The notes below the pieces were generated by a model. The model was not told where the DNA came from. It was given only the letters and a program-made list of their open reading frames with translations, and searched no databases. A stretch of DNA of 26,211 nt from a virus, in the IMG/VR virus record IMGVR_UViG_3300046010_001892, positions 1 through 26,211 of that record; one strand, written 5' to 3'. Shown piece after piece: positions 6,708-14,025 of this stretch. The position numbers and the translations under genes are program-made. How positions within the stretch are numbered: the stretch's first letter is position 1; the number at the start of each line of letters is the position of its first letter.

Positions 6708-7164
6708 TTGCTATCCTAAGGCGTTCTTGCATTTCTTCTACAGTCTCGTACGGTCCAGCATAGGGATAGCGATTAAGTGTGATTAGTTTAGGACAATATG
6801 ATTTTACCCAACCGTTGTTGAATTTGACGATATAGTAGCCTGCACAGAAAAAACTCTTGCTTTTTGTACCTTTGGTGAAGATAGGCAGTTTGTGTTTGAC
6901 ATCCCATAGGACATTGTTGGCTTTGTATTCACAAGGAAATCCATAAACACTGTTGCTTTCAGTGATCACACGCTTAGGCGGGGTCTTGTCTACTATGATG
7001 TTATACTTGTCACTGCATAATTTTAAACTGGCAAATTGCTCACGAGTCTGATCGTGCTGATAAACAACACCTTTAGGGTTGGCTAGGATGGTTCCAATCT
7101 GGATACCTCTATCTTCAACGATCCAACATTTATTTTTAACTATGGCTTTAGCTAACAGTGACAT
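6658..7164 (-). CDS. Hypothetical protein, 168 aa
   Basis: I cannot assign a family. The N-terminal half has a beta-rich pattern (KCWIVEDRGIQIGTILANPKG). A middle region, residues about 65-110, is rich in Lys, Thr and Val. The C-terminal part contains CAGYYIVKFNNGWVKSYCP followed by KLITLNRYPYAGPYETVEEM, a compact pattern that looks like a conserved domain ending in a helix. Four to five cysteines are present but not spaced like a zinc finger. The start overlaps the DUF3307-like gene by 17 bases. Confidence 0.77.
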   Translation of the reverse strand: MSLLAKAIVKNKCWIVEDRGIQIGTILANPKGVVYQHDQTREQFASLKLCSDKYNIIVDKTPPKRVITESNSVYGFPCEYKANNVLWDVKHKLPIFTKGTKSKSFFCAGYYIVKFNNGWVKSYCPKLITLNRYPYAGPYETVEEMQERLRIANGALFGTTIKPASEEI

Positions 7165-7516
7165 AATAGATGATTCCTACATAAGTTAAATAGTGCAGAG
7201 CTTGATCAACACCTAGCCATACCCACCACATACGATCACTGTAGGTATATCCTTGGTTGACTTGTTGTTTGACCCAATCGATATGATAATGTGCGATGAA
7301 ATCTACCAATGGCAATATCAACAGTTGTTCGGGACTACGGATAAAAGGTATCAGGATCAAGAATGTCCAACAAGCATGAGTAGCCGCATGATGTAAACCG
7401 CCTTCGGCACCATAGATGCCTTTGTCACGGATCATGTAATCATACTGCATGACGAAATCGGCGATGAAATGCTTGATGCCAAATAATGCTAATAATAGGA
7501 ATACAGTCAATGTCAT
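7148..7516 (-). CDS. DUF3307-like integral membrane protein, 122 aa
   Basis: The protein has three or four hydrophobic segments: about residues 1-13 (MTLTVFLLLALFG), 48-58 (WTFLILIPFI), 64-75 (LLILPLVDFIA) and 105-120 (LHYLTYVGIIYYV). Between them are the features I associate with DUF3307: KHFIADFVMQYDYM with a following K, an HHAATHA pair, DFIAHYHIDWVK, and GVDQALHYLTY. The family is found in bacteria and phages and has no established function; it should sit in the host inner membrane. The start overlaps the QueD stop by four bases. Confidence 0.8.
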   Translation of the reverse strand: MTLTVFLLLALFGIKHFIADFVMQYDYMIRDKGIYGAEGGLHHAATHACWTFLILIPFIRSPEQLLILPLVDFIAHYHIDWVKQQVNQGYTYSDRMWWVWLGVDQALHYLTYVGIIYYVTVS

Positions 7517-8061
7517 CTGTAATATACGCTACGGCTCTTAGGAGTCTCCCACCAGTCAATGTGGTCAACAGTTACATTAAGTTTCTGCATTTTCACATCC
7601 ACTAGGTCCGCCATCCAGCTGGATAAGTTTTCACTAGTTGGTACGAAATCTACTATCAAGAATCCTTCATAGTATTCATATTCTGGTGTGTTGGGTTCTA
7701 AATCACCCAAGTAGATGTTAAATCCTGCTACTTTGTCTGTGTCTGGAATGTACACTGGAATTAGTTTACGATCACCAATGATTTGACCATACAAAGGATC
7801 GCTACGATCTAACACGAACTGATGATCGATATATTCATTGATCCATTTCTTTAACCATTCAAGATGACGGAAGTCAGTTACCATACCAGTTGGATCTAAT
7901 TGACCAGTTGGGCTACGTAGATAAACCTGTAGTTTGCCTTCATGTCCATGTAGGTGACGACAAGCACACTTTAAGTCTGCAGCATATTCACCGTTTAGTT
8001 TCTGTGTCCAAACTCTGTGTCCATAACAGAATTCAAACGTTTTATCAATTATATGTGCCAT
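7513..8061 (-). CDS. queD: 6-carboxy-5,6,7,8-tetrahydropterin synthase (QueD), 182 aa
   Basis: QueD converts 7,8-dihydroneopterin triphosphate to 6-carboxytetrahydropterin, the second step to 7-deazaguanines. All key features are present: the first zinc His at H15 in FCYGH, catalytic Cys C34 in the CxxxHGH motif with zinc ligands H38 and H40, GMVTDF at 59-64, the Asp-His pair D79/H80, TSEN at 142-145 and the pterin-anchoring Glu E172 in WETP. At 182 residues it is longer than most bacterial QueD proteins (about 120-140); the extra sequence lies mainly at 85-135. It is far from FolE, QueE and the DpdA-like gene here, among small genes. I judge it the active QueD because the second family member at 17852-18280 lacks the catalytic residues. 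Confidence 0.93.
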   Translation of the reverse strand: MAHIIDKTFEFCYGHRVWTQKLNGEYAADLKCACRHLHGHEGKLQVYLRSPTGQLDPTGMVTDFRHLEWLKKWINEYIDHQFVLDRSDPLYGQIIGDRKLIPVYIPDTDKVAGFNIYLGDLEPNTPEYEYYEGFLIVDFVPTSENLSSWMADLVDVKMQKLNVTVDHIDWWETPKSRSVYYR

Positions 8062-8304
8062 TTATTTCTTTTCCTCAACGTAATGTTTACTCCAGTCATA
8101 CTGTGTTTCCTGATGTCTTTTACTCTGATAATGGCTAGGACCATCATAGTATTCTAATCCAAAATGGCGCCGTATGTTCTTTTGATCACCTTGGCTACCA
8201 CACATGTCAGCACAGCGTTCACCAACTAGACGATAGAAATGTTCAAGAGCGTCTGTTACGGGCAATCCTGCTTGTTCGGCTAATCTTTCTAATTCTTTAG
8301 TCAT
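8062..8304 (-). CDS. Hypothetical protein, 80 aa
   Basis: The function is unknown. The N-terminal half is helical (ELERLAEQAGLPVTDALEHF), with a later cysteine pair CADMC at about 32-36. The C-terminal half is rich in His, Tyr and Gln and very polar. It lies immediately before QueD with no gap between its stop and the QueD start. Its ATG at 8304 follows a good promoter (-10 box 8310-8315) by only five bases with no Shine-Dalgarno, another near-leaderless start. It would be the first gene of a transcript carrying QueD. Confidence 0.75.
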   Translation of the reverse strand: MTKELERLAEQAGLPVTDALEHFYRLVGERCADMCGSQGDQKNIRRHFGLEYYDGPSHYQSKRHQETQYDWSKHYVEEKK

Positions 8305-8309
8305 ACTAT

Positions 8310-8338
8310 ATTATATTTAGGTTTTTGATAGAAGTCAA
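8310..8338 (-). promoter_or_regulatory. Sigma70-type promoter upstream of the 80-aa gene and QueD
   Basis: The minus strand reads TTGACT (8333-8338), a 17-base spacer and TATAAT (8310-8315). The ATG at 8304 is five bases beyond the -10 box, so the mRNA would start at or almost at the AUG. The -35 box overlaps the last codons of the exonuclease gene. Confidence 0.78.
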
Positions 8339-8916
8339 ATGTTTTTTGCACTATCCAATATACTTTCTAACTGTGCTTGGCGTTCTAACAGTTTGAAAAA
8401 CAATGCTAGGGTATTAGCCGCATCAACATCCGCACGGTGTGCTTTACCTTTGAACTGTAGTTTGAACGAGCCCATAGCTGAACTCAATCCACCACTAGGT
8501 GCTTTACCACGTGTAAGCATCAAGTATGTATACCAAGTCTTAACATCTATCCAACGACGGCCAAAATGCGGAAAATCAGCATGGTTTTTACAGAATTCTG
8601 CCAATAATTCTACACTATCACCACCACCCCAGGTCACTGGGTTAATAAAGACCTTATGTTCTTTAATTAACTCACTGAGCTCACGGGCAACATGTTCATG
8701 GCTATATGCTTCTGCACGTATGTCACTATCAGTTATACCTGTGAGGTCATTGATGAATTCACTGATAGGCTCTTGCGGATCTATATACCATTTACGGACA
8801 ACGTAGTCTTCAAACCGTGTATTCTTATCACCTATGGCTACACCAACCTGTATAATTTTACCAGATGGCTGATTGAGCTCTAAATCGAGAGCTAAAAATT
8901 TATCTGTGGTTATCAT
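8335..8916 (-). CDS. DEDDh-family 3'-5' exonuclease, 193 aa
   Basis: The four acidic residues and His of DnaQ/RNase T-type exonucleases are visible: D11 and E13 in LALDLEL, D100 in WGGGDSVELL, and H160 with D165 in KAHRADVDAANTL. It should remove nucleotides from 3' ends of DNA or RNA with two metal ions. The length is typical for a stand-alone exonuclease domain of this superfamily. It follows the SGNH-like gene with a 4-base overlap and lies one gene away from the RNase H-like 5' nuclease, which suggests a role in replication, repair or host DNA breakdown. The exact substrate cannot be told. Confidence 0.88.
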   Translation of the reverse strand: MITTDKFLALDLELNQPSGKIIQVGVAIGDKNTRFEDYVVRKWYIDPQEPISEFINDLTGITDSDIRAEAYSHEHVARELSELIKEHKVFINPVTWGGGDSVELLAEFCKNHADFPHFGRRWIDVKTWYTYLMLTRGKAPSGGLSSAMGSFKLQFKGKAHRADVDAANTLALFFKLLERQAQLESILDSAKNI

Positions 8917-9818
8917 AGTCTATTAGGAAAGCGATTATTTTCTTTCCATAATGTATCTAAGTTGATTTTTAATCTTACATTTTTATCAATTTCTTTTGTC
9001 CAGTTTCTTGTATTTTCGCTAATAGGAATTTCTGATAATACTAAATCTAAATATGCTAAATGTTCTATTGGGGTTGGGTGTAAATCAAATCGAGTATATA
9101 GCTTATTCATTTTTCGATCAATATCATTCAAAATAGATATTGGTATGGTAGAAGATCTTTTTAAAACATAGTCTTCATATAACGGCCAGTCTGTTCCACG
9201 ATGGGTGTTATACATATTTTTAACATGATCATCTAAGATACCATTGTCAAATAGTTCATTACTGCTAAATGGTTTACTAGTCCAATCACAGTTAAAAATA
9301 GTTTCATAAATGCTAGGGCGAATAAAATCGATAGTTTCTTTATATAAATAAATAACATCAGCAACGTTAGTTGCTTTAACTGGACTGTATTGGTCAATAT
9401 TACTAATAGGAACCATTGATAAAAAAATATATTTTGCACTAATCTGATCTAGTATTTTTTTAGATGCATGTATAAACGCAAGATCTCGAATTAGATAACC
9501 GCGATCATCTGAATGTTTTTTTACAAAAAATTTATCAAGAAATTCTTGTGGTTGACTATATATACTACCTGGAGTTATCCATTGATTTTTTGCATATCTA
9601 TCTTCTCGATAGATATTTGTCCACATAATAACTACTGTGTCATTTTTTCCTAGTTTATTTCTAATGATGCATTCATTTAATGAATTAAAAATAAAATGAT
9701 TCCCACCACCACTTCTTCCCCAATTTTCATAAAAATCAAATTCTTGACCTAGTATATCAGCCCAAGTTGGCCACTCATATTGAGTAAAACTACATCCAAA
9801 GGTAAACAGTCTTTTCAA
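8913..9818 (-). CDS. SGNH/GDSL hydrolase-like protein, 301 aa
   Basis: The N-terminus MKRLFTFGCSFTQ carries a block I Ser within GCS(F). A later NWGRSGGGNHFIF segment fits the Gly and Asn blocks. Near the end, RFDLHPTPIEHLAYLDLVL gives the Asp-x-x-His type catalytic end. This supports an esterase or acetyltransferase-like SGNH fold, with a possible role in trimming or acylating a glycan, lipid or nucleotide; the substrate is unknown. The gene is distinctly AT-rich: one 60-base line (9001-9060) has 15 G+C by hand count, against 31 in the line at 2041-2100. This suggests separate acquisition. It overlaps its neighbours by four bases at each end. Confidence 0.7.
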   Translation of the reverse strand: MKRLFTFGCSFTQYEWPTWADILGQEFDFYENWGRSGGGNHFIFNSLNECIIRNKLGKNDTVVIMWTNIYREDRYAKNQWITPGSIYSQPQEFLDKFFVKKHSDDRGYLIRDLAFIHASKKILDQISAKYIFLSMVPISNIDQYSPVKATNVADVIYLYKETIDFIRPSIYETIFNCDWTSKPFSSNELFDNGILDDHVKNMYNTHRGTDWPLYEDYVLKRSSTIPISILNDIDRKMNKLYTRFDLHPTPIEHLAYLDLVLSEIPISENTRNWTKEIDKNVRLKINLDTLWKENNRFPNRL

Positions 9819-10816
9819 ATCAATTCTTTCTGCGGGTAACTAGCACATAGCCAATCAGCCATGCTACTAGCATTCTCACTTAGTTTGACAAGATCATATT
9901 TGCCACAGAACTTCAAGAACTGTGCACCAACCATTGGTTGATTTTTAGCTACTTGTCCATTGGCGATTGTTTCTGCTATTTTAACTTTAATTGCATCTGG
10001 TTGTGCTGTTAGATCAACTAAGATACGATTACGTTCATAGTCATCTAACACACGATGTTCTACACCATTGTGATCAACCCAACGCTGTAGCATCATGTTG
10101 TTCCAATTATAACCTTTCTTATCTTTGTCACTGTAGGCTTCTTCAAGCCCTACTTTGTTTTTACTGCCTTTGGTGCGCACGCCTGGAAATGCGGAAAATA
10201 CATTGTCTGTAGGATCACCACGCATACACTTTTCAAAAAGTATAAACTTAGGATCGGGAATCTTTTTAGGTTCTTTAGTTTTCTTATCTAAGACAGGTTT
10301 ACCCTTCTTATCAAAGATACCTTTTAGTGTATGGAGCTCATCGCTTATCCCGTTATATTGATTAACATTATCACTAAGTAGCTGATAGAAATCAGTGTCG
10401 CTACTAACAATAGTGTGATGATCGTCGGGATGAGCTTGGATGAATCCAGAGATAAGATCATCTGCTTCAAGCTCAGGATGTTGCAGAACTGTGCAGTTTG
10501 TTTTATCAGCGATGAATGTTTTGAGCGCATCGAACGTCTCCCAAAATAGACGATCTTCTTCCGCTTCGCTTTCTGTTAGTGCGGCACGGGCAACACTGCG
10601 ATTTTTCTTATAGGGCTCATAAAAGTCCTTGCGCCAACTGCGACCTTCATTACAAAAGATAACATGATCTGCTCGTTGATCACGCCATGATTTGTTTACT
10701 GAAGCTAGGGTTACGTGTATGGCAAAACCCAGTTTATCCCAAGTATCACTTTGGCGATGTGCTGAATGTCTTGCCCTAAAGAATGTGTTTGCTGTGTCTA
10801 CTAATAGATATCTCAT
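9815..10816 (-). CDS. rnh: 5'-3' exonuclease / RNase H of the FEN family (T4 Rnh-like), 333 aa
   Basis: The protein has the acidic clusters of phage 5' nucleases in order: D7 in LLVDTAN, then ELEADDLISGF, IVSSDTDFYQLL and CMRGDPTDN followed by AFPGVRTKG, which corresponds to the helix-hairpin-helix region. T4 Rnh removes lagging-strand RNA primers and adjacent DNA and is of similar size (about 305 residues). The start MRYLLVDTAN fits the family, since the first beta strand with the catalytic Asp begins at residue 3. Yet the ATG lies six bases after a perfect -10 box and has no RBS (promoter at 10823-10851), predicting a leaderless message. It is flanked on both sides by SGNH-like genes. Confidence 0.88.
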   Translation of the reverse strand: MRYLLVDTANTFFRARHSAHRQSDTWDKLGFAIHVTLASVNKSWRDQRADHVIFCNEGRSWRKDFYEPYKKNRSVARAALTESEAEEDRLFWETFDALKTFIADKTNCTVLQHPELEADDLISGFIQAHPDDHHTIVSSDTDFYQLLSDNVNQYNGISDELHTLKGIFDKKGKPVLDKKTKEPKKIPDPKFILFEKCMRGDPTDNVFSAFPGVRTKGSKNKVGLEEAYSDKDKKGYNWNNMMLQRWVDHNGVEHRVLDDYERNRILVDLTAQPDAIKVKIAETIANGQVAKNQPMVGAQFLKFCGKYDLVKLSENASSMADWLCASYPQKELI

Positions 10817-11502
10817 TTAGTAATTATACTTTCATTTATGACGTTTGTCAAATGGTTTGCCCAAACCAAATGTGCATCGGATCCATAATGATAATTGCCT
10901 GTATTTACCGTATGATACCCTTGATCTTTTAACCAATGATAATAAGTTTGATTTTCATCATATGGGTTTAGGTAATTGTATCCCCAATTGAGATGTTCAG
11001 TAGATTTTAATGCCGAATAGCTGTTAAAGAATAAATGTGGAATGCTTGCTAATTCTTGATGTAGTGCCCAAATTTTTTCTTGAGCTTCTTGTGCTTTTTG
11101 CCTATGATCTATATTATTAACCCAATGCTTGTACTGTTTTTTAATAGCATCCGGCCAATCATTGCCAAAACCGCCTGCGTTAATCTGCCAATATTGTCCT
11201 TCATATAACCATTCTTCACGTTCCCAGGTACTCCATCCAATTATTATTAAATCTGGTTGATTATTTCTAAGATAGTGTCTTGTAGTGCGAATGATACGAT
11301 CATTACTGCTGGCGCTTTCGGCATCACAATATAATTCAGCTGAGAGATTTTTTGCTAGAATATTACCATAGCTAACGTATAAGTTATCGGGATGTGATGA
11401 TCTACCTAGATATTTGTATTGTGGATCATCATTAGCAAATGCAAATGAATTTACTGCTTCAGCACCGGCTGAATGACTGTCACCATTTACATATAGGATC
11501 AA
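10813..11502 (-). CDS. SGNH hydrolase-like protein, 229 aa
   Basis: The N-terminus MILYVNGDSHSAG has the GDS block I with the candidate Ser at residue 9. SASSNDRII may supply the Asn block, a DLIIIGWSTWEREEW region follows, and NYHYGSDAHLVWANHL at the end supplies an Asp-x-His-like catalytic pair. It differs clearly from the other SGNH-like protein at 8913-9818 and is probably not a recent duplicate. The substrate is unknown. The last codons contain the whole promoter of the RNase H-like gene. It overlaps the upstream small gene by four bases. Confidence 0.68.
   Translation of the reverse strand: MILYVNGDSHSAGAEAVNSFAFANDDPQYKYLGRSSHPDNLYVSYGNILAKNLSAELYCDAESASSNDRIIRTTRHYLRNNQPDLIIIGWSTWEREEWLYEGQYWQINAGGFGNDWPDAIKKQYKHWVNNIDHRQKAQEAQEKIWALHQELASIPHLFFNSYSALKSTEHLNWGYNYLNPYDENQTYYHWLKDQGYHTVNTGNYHYGSDAHLVWANHLTNVINESIITK
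10823..10851 (-). promoter_or_regulatory. Perfect sigma70-type promoter, leaderless, for the RNase H-like gene
   Basis: The minus strand reads TTGACA (10846-10851), a 17-base spacer and TATAAT (10823-10828). Six bases separate the -10 box from the ATG at 10816, so the expected +1 is the A of the start codon. The whole element is inside the coding end of the upstream SGNH-like gene. Confidence 0.85.
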
Positions 11503-11873
11503 CTTATTTCCGTTCTACCGTTACCTAAATCTTTACGGTTACTTGCTCGTTTATCTGGATCGGCCATTTCTTGTTCATAGTTTTCCATAACTACATTTTG
11601 GCAAACACTACGAAACCAATTGTCTACCAGATCTTGATCTGTTTTGCCTTGATAACCAGCACGGATCAAATTAGCTACAAATTTGTCATTCCAATCCAAT
11701 TCAAAACTACCTGCACCTGGATTATCTTTATCAAGCTCCATACCGATAACTTCTACCCAAGGCTCACCTGCTTCTGTGGCAATCTCTTTTGGAGTTTTTT
11801 TGGCTTTTTGACTCTTGATAACTGGCGCTTCTGGTTTAGTACCAAATAAACTATTGATTAATTTCTTTATCAT
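11499..11873 (-). CDS. Hypothetical protein, 124 aa
   Basis: The function is unknown. A Lys-rich N-terminal 30 residues (PEAPVIKSQKAKKTPKE) precedes a likely folded domain with EPWVEVIGMELDKDNPG, FELDWNDKFVANLIRAGYQGK and DQDLVDNWFRSVCQNVVME. The C-terminus is polar and probably unstructured. I associate the VEVIG and FELDWNDKFV pattern with unnamed proteins in T4-like phages, but cannot give a function. It follows MetK by one base and overlaps the SGNH-like gene by four, so it is in the QueE-MetK transcript. Confidence 0.78.
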   Translation of the reverse strand: MIKKLINSLFGTKPEAPVIKSQKAKKTPKEIATEAGEPWVEVIGMELDKDNPGAGSFELDWNDKFVANLIRAGYQGKTDQDLVDNWFRSVCQNVVMENYEQEMADPDKRASNRKDLGNGRTEIS

Positions 11874-11874
11874 A

Positions 11875-12981
11875 CTAATCCTTGAATAAATCTACGGTTT
11901 CCCATGGTAAGTTTGCTTTACCAAAGTGACCATAGTTAGTTGTGGAACTGTAGATAGGGCGGAACAGCTCAAATCTATTTATGATGCCTGCTGGTGTCAG
12001 ATCAACATTCTCACGTATCCACTGAGTAATAGTGTTATCAAACTCGATACCCTTGTTTGTCTTAACAAACAAGCTGGTGGGTTCTTTAACACCAATAGCA
12101 TAACTGATCTGCACTGTTGCTTTATGTGCGCCTTGCGTGGCTACGATATTCTTAGCTAGATACCTAGCCATATAAGCCGCACTACGATCCACCTTAGTAG
12201 GATCCTTGCCAGAGAATGCGCCACCACCGTGTGGACTATAACCACCATATGTATCGACAATGATCTTACGTCCTGTCAATCCAGTGTCGCCATCTGGGCC
12301 ACCAATGACAAATCTGCCAGTTGGATTGATGAGATATTCTGTATTGGCATCTATTAAATTTGGCGGCAATACTGTATCAATGATAGTTTTAACCTGCTCA
12401 CGTAAATCGTCGATATCTATATCAGCTGAGTGTTGCGTTGAACACACTATCTTAGCGATACGACTAACAGTGCCATCATCATTATATTCCATGGTAACCT
12501 GTGACTTGGTATCGGGACCTAACCATACCACTCCACTCTTGCGAACTGCTGTTAACCGTTCGACAATTTTGTGACTGTAGTAAATAGCACTGGGCATGAG
12601 ATCTGGCGTTTCGTTGATAGCATATCCAAACATAAGTCCTTGGTCACCAGCACCAAACGTGTCAGTGCCTAAGGCAATGTCTGCTGATTGACCGTGCATA
12701 TAGTTCTTGATGTCAACATTTTCCCAATGGAACCCCGTTTGCTCATAGCCAATATCGCGGATAACACGACGCACAGCATTTTCAACTTCTAGATGATTGT
12801 AAATACCTTTGTATTCACCAGCTAGGATGACTTGATTCGTAGTTACTAATGTTTCGCAAGCACACCGATAGGCCTTATTGCCTTCACGCATCATTAGATC
12901 TAATACTGCATCACTGATAGCGTCTGCTACCTTATCTGGATGTCCTTCACTGACACTTTCACTTGTAAATAGATAACTCAT
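11875..12981 (-). CDS. metK: S-adenosylmethionine synthetase, 368 aa
   Basis: MetK makes S-adenosylmethionine from methionine and ATP in the cytoplasm. The sequence is complete and canonical: SEGHPDKVADAISDAVLD near the N-terminus with the ATP-binding His and Asp, GAGDQGLMFGYA, GPDTKSQVT, FVIGGPDGDTGLTGRKI and GGGAFSGKDPTKVDRSAAY with the catalytic loop residues. Bacterial MetK is about 384 residues. I start at 12981 (MSYLFTSESV) and not at the in-frame ATG at 12993, because GGGGAG lies a few bases upstream of 12981 and the stop of the preceding small ORF overlaps this ATG as TAATG. A phage-borne MetK is uncommon. Two genes upstream is QueE, which needs SAM, so local supply for radical SAM and methyl-transfer enzymes is a reasonable inference. 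Confidence 0.95.
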   Translation of the reverse strand: MSYLFTSESVSEGHPDKVADAISDAVLDLMMREGNKAYRCACETLVTTNQVILAGEYKGIYNHLEVENAVRRVIRDIGYEQTGFHWENVDIKNYMHGQSADIALGTDTFGAGDQGLMFGYAINETPDLMPSAIYYSHKIVERLTAVRKSGVVWLGPDTKSQVTMEYNDDGTVSRIAKIVCSTQHSADIDIDDLREQVKTIIDTVLPPNLIDANTEYLINPTGRFVIGGPDGDTGLTGRKIIVDTYGGYSPHGGGAFSGKDPTKVDRSAAYMARYLAKNIVATQGAHKATVQISYAIGVKEPTSLFVKTNKGIEFDNTITQWIRENVDLTPAGIINRFELFRPIYSSTTNYGHFGKANLPWETVDLFKD

Positions 12982-13142
12982 TAAACTCCCCATTTTAGTG
13001 CAAATAGCACTCTATCGTACTCATTATTAAATTCAATTCTACATGGTCCGTCATGGAATGCCCAATTGTCAGGCCCAAAATAATCTAAACACCAAATGGT
13101 TATTTCACTCCATTTATTTTTATCAATATAAACTGTTATCAT
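12981..13142 (-). CDS. Small hypothetical protein, 53 aa, between QueE and MetK
   Basis: This short frame is coupled at both ends: its ATG overlaps the QueE stop as ATGA and its stop overlaps the MetK start as TAATG. That double coupling is the main reason to call it real. The product begins MITVYIDKNKWSEITIW, contains CLDYFGPDNWAFHDGPC and ends RVLFALKWGV. It is rich in Trp, Asp and Phe and has two cysteines. It could be a compact beta-rich accessory to QueE or MetK, but there is no direct evidence of function. Confidence 0.72.
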   Translation of the reverse strand: MITVYIDKNKWSEITIWCLDYFGPDNWAFHDGPCRIEFNNEYDRVLFALKWGV

Positions 13143-13990
13143 TTTCCCCAACTATTACCCCAAAGATCAACATGTAATCTTGGGCTGTAATAATAACCAC
13201 GACGCATAGCCTCATCAGCTACATTAAATTTATTACCATCATAGACTTTAACCACGCCGCCTACTGGCATAATGTATATAACACCTTTGAACTTGGCTTT
13301 ACGGTATTCTGATACTGCACGATCCACTTCGTCAAAATCTTTGGGATTCTCAACTACGAATTTAAGATAAGTTGTGCCAACCTTTTCATAGCTCTTAACT
13401 ATCTCAGGTTTAACTGCATCAGCCCACTTCTCACCACTTGCTGATAGTTTAGCACTAACTGAGAATGTAATCTCACGACTGCCACGATTCCATAATTTTA
13501 GATACTTGGCAAAGTCTTCATGTAGTTCTTGAGTACCATTTGTTTCGAATGTTAAGTTCTTAAGATTATACATATTCTTATGGCTTAATAATTCTGGATA
13601 AGCACGTTGCCAACCTAGTAACGGTTCACCACCTGTGATAACCAAATGTGTGTCATTACCATTGGGCATGATCCAACTGTTGCTAGGTACCAGATCCAGC
13701 ATACGTTTTACTACAGCATCAATTTCTAACAAGGGACTAAGATGTTTGAACTTTGGATCCCAACTCGCATAACTGTCACAGCCTGTTGTGACTAATGGAA
13801 GTTCTTCATATATACGATATTTTGTTGGATCAATGAACTCGCGTTCAGTGCTCATCTGTGTGCGATCTGTCATGCCAAAACCACCACAGGTAAAGTTACA
13901 GCCGAAGGTCCTTAAGAACACACTAGGCACACCAATAAAGCGTCCTTCACCTTGTGCTGAATAAAATATTTCGGATACTTTTAGTTTCAT
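13139..13990 (-). CDS. queE: 7-carboxy-7-deazaguanine synthase (QueE), 283 aa, with split Fe-S motif
   Basis: QueE is a radical SAM enzyme that turns 6-carboxytetrahydropterin into 7-carboxy-7-deazaguanine. The N-terminus VSEIFYSAQGEGRFIGVPSV is diagnostic. HLVITGGEPLLGWQ is the SAM-binding GGEP region and LTFETNGTQ follows as expected. The cluster motif is unusual. Canonical QueE has CxxxCxxCD followed by an aromatic and Trp; here C31 and C35 are followed by 35 inserted residues before C71, which sits in GCDSYASWDP, the usual downstream half of the motif. All three cysteines are thus kept but separated. The length (283) exceeds typical bacterial QueE (about 210-245) partly because of this. 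The ATG follows a perfect promoter by six bases, without an RBS. Confidence 0.93.
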   Translation of the reverse strand: MKLKVSEIFYSAQGEGRFIGVPSVFLRTFGCNFTCGGFGMTDRTQMSTEREFIDPTKYRIYEELPLVTTGCDSYASWDPKFKHLSPLLEIDAVVKRMLDLVPSNSWIMPNGNDTHLVITGGEPLLGWQRAYPELLSHKNMYNLKNLTFETNGTQELHEDFAKYLKLWNRGSREITFSVSAKLSASGEKWADAVKPEIVKSYEKVGTTYLKFVVENPKDFDEVDRAVSEYRKAKFKGVIYIMPVGGVVKVYDGNKFNVADEAMRRGYYYSPRLHVDLWGNSWGK

Positions 13991-13996
13991 AATGAT

Positions 13997-14025
13997 ATTA
14001 TACTAGACTTTTTGAACGTTGTCAA
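13997..14025 (-). promoter_or_regulatory. Perfect sigma70-type promoter, leaderless, for QueE-ORF53-MetK
   Basis: The minus strand reads TTGACA (14020-14025), a 17-base spacer and TATAAT (13997-14002). The -10 box ends six bases before the QueE ATG at 13990, and no purine-rich RBS lies in between. The -35 box starts immediately after the stop codon of the phosphoribosyltransferase gene. Confidence 0.87.

Noticed and set aside
8314-8320. CTAAATA box upstream of the 80-residue gene, and another at 15959-15965 upstream of FolE, as late promoters
   Set aside because: Both fall within or across the spacers of strong sigma70-type promoters, so the match is better explained as AT-rich spacer sequence.
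12982-12993. Upstream ATG at 12993 as the MetK start
   Set aside because: The MetK family start is MSYLFTSE at 12981, which has a GGGGAG sequence upstream and overlaps the previous stop; 12993 lies within that ribosome binding region.
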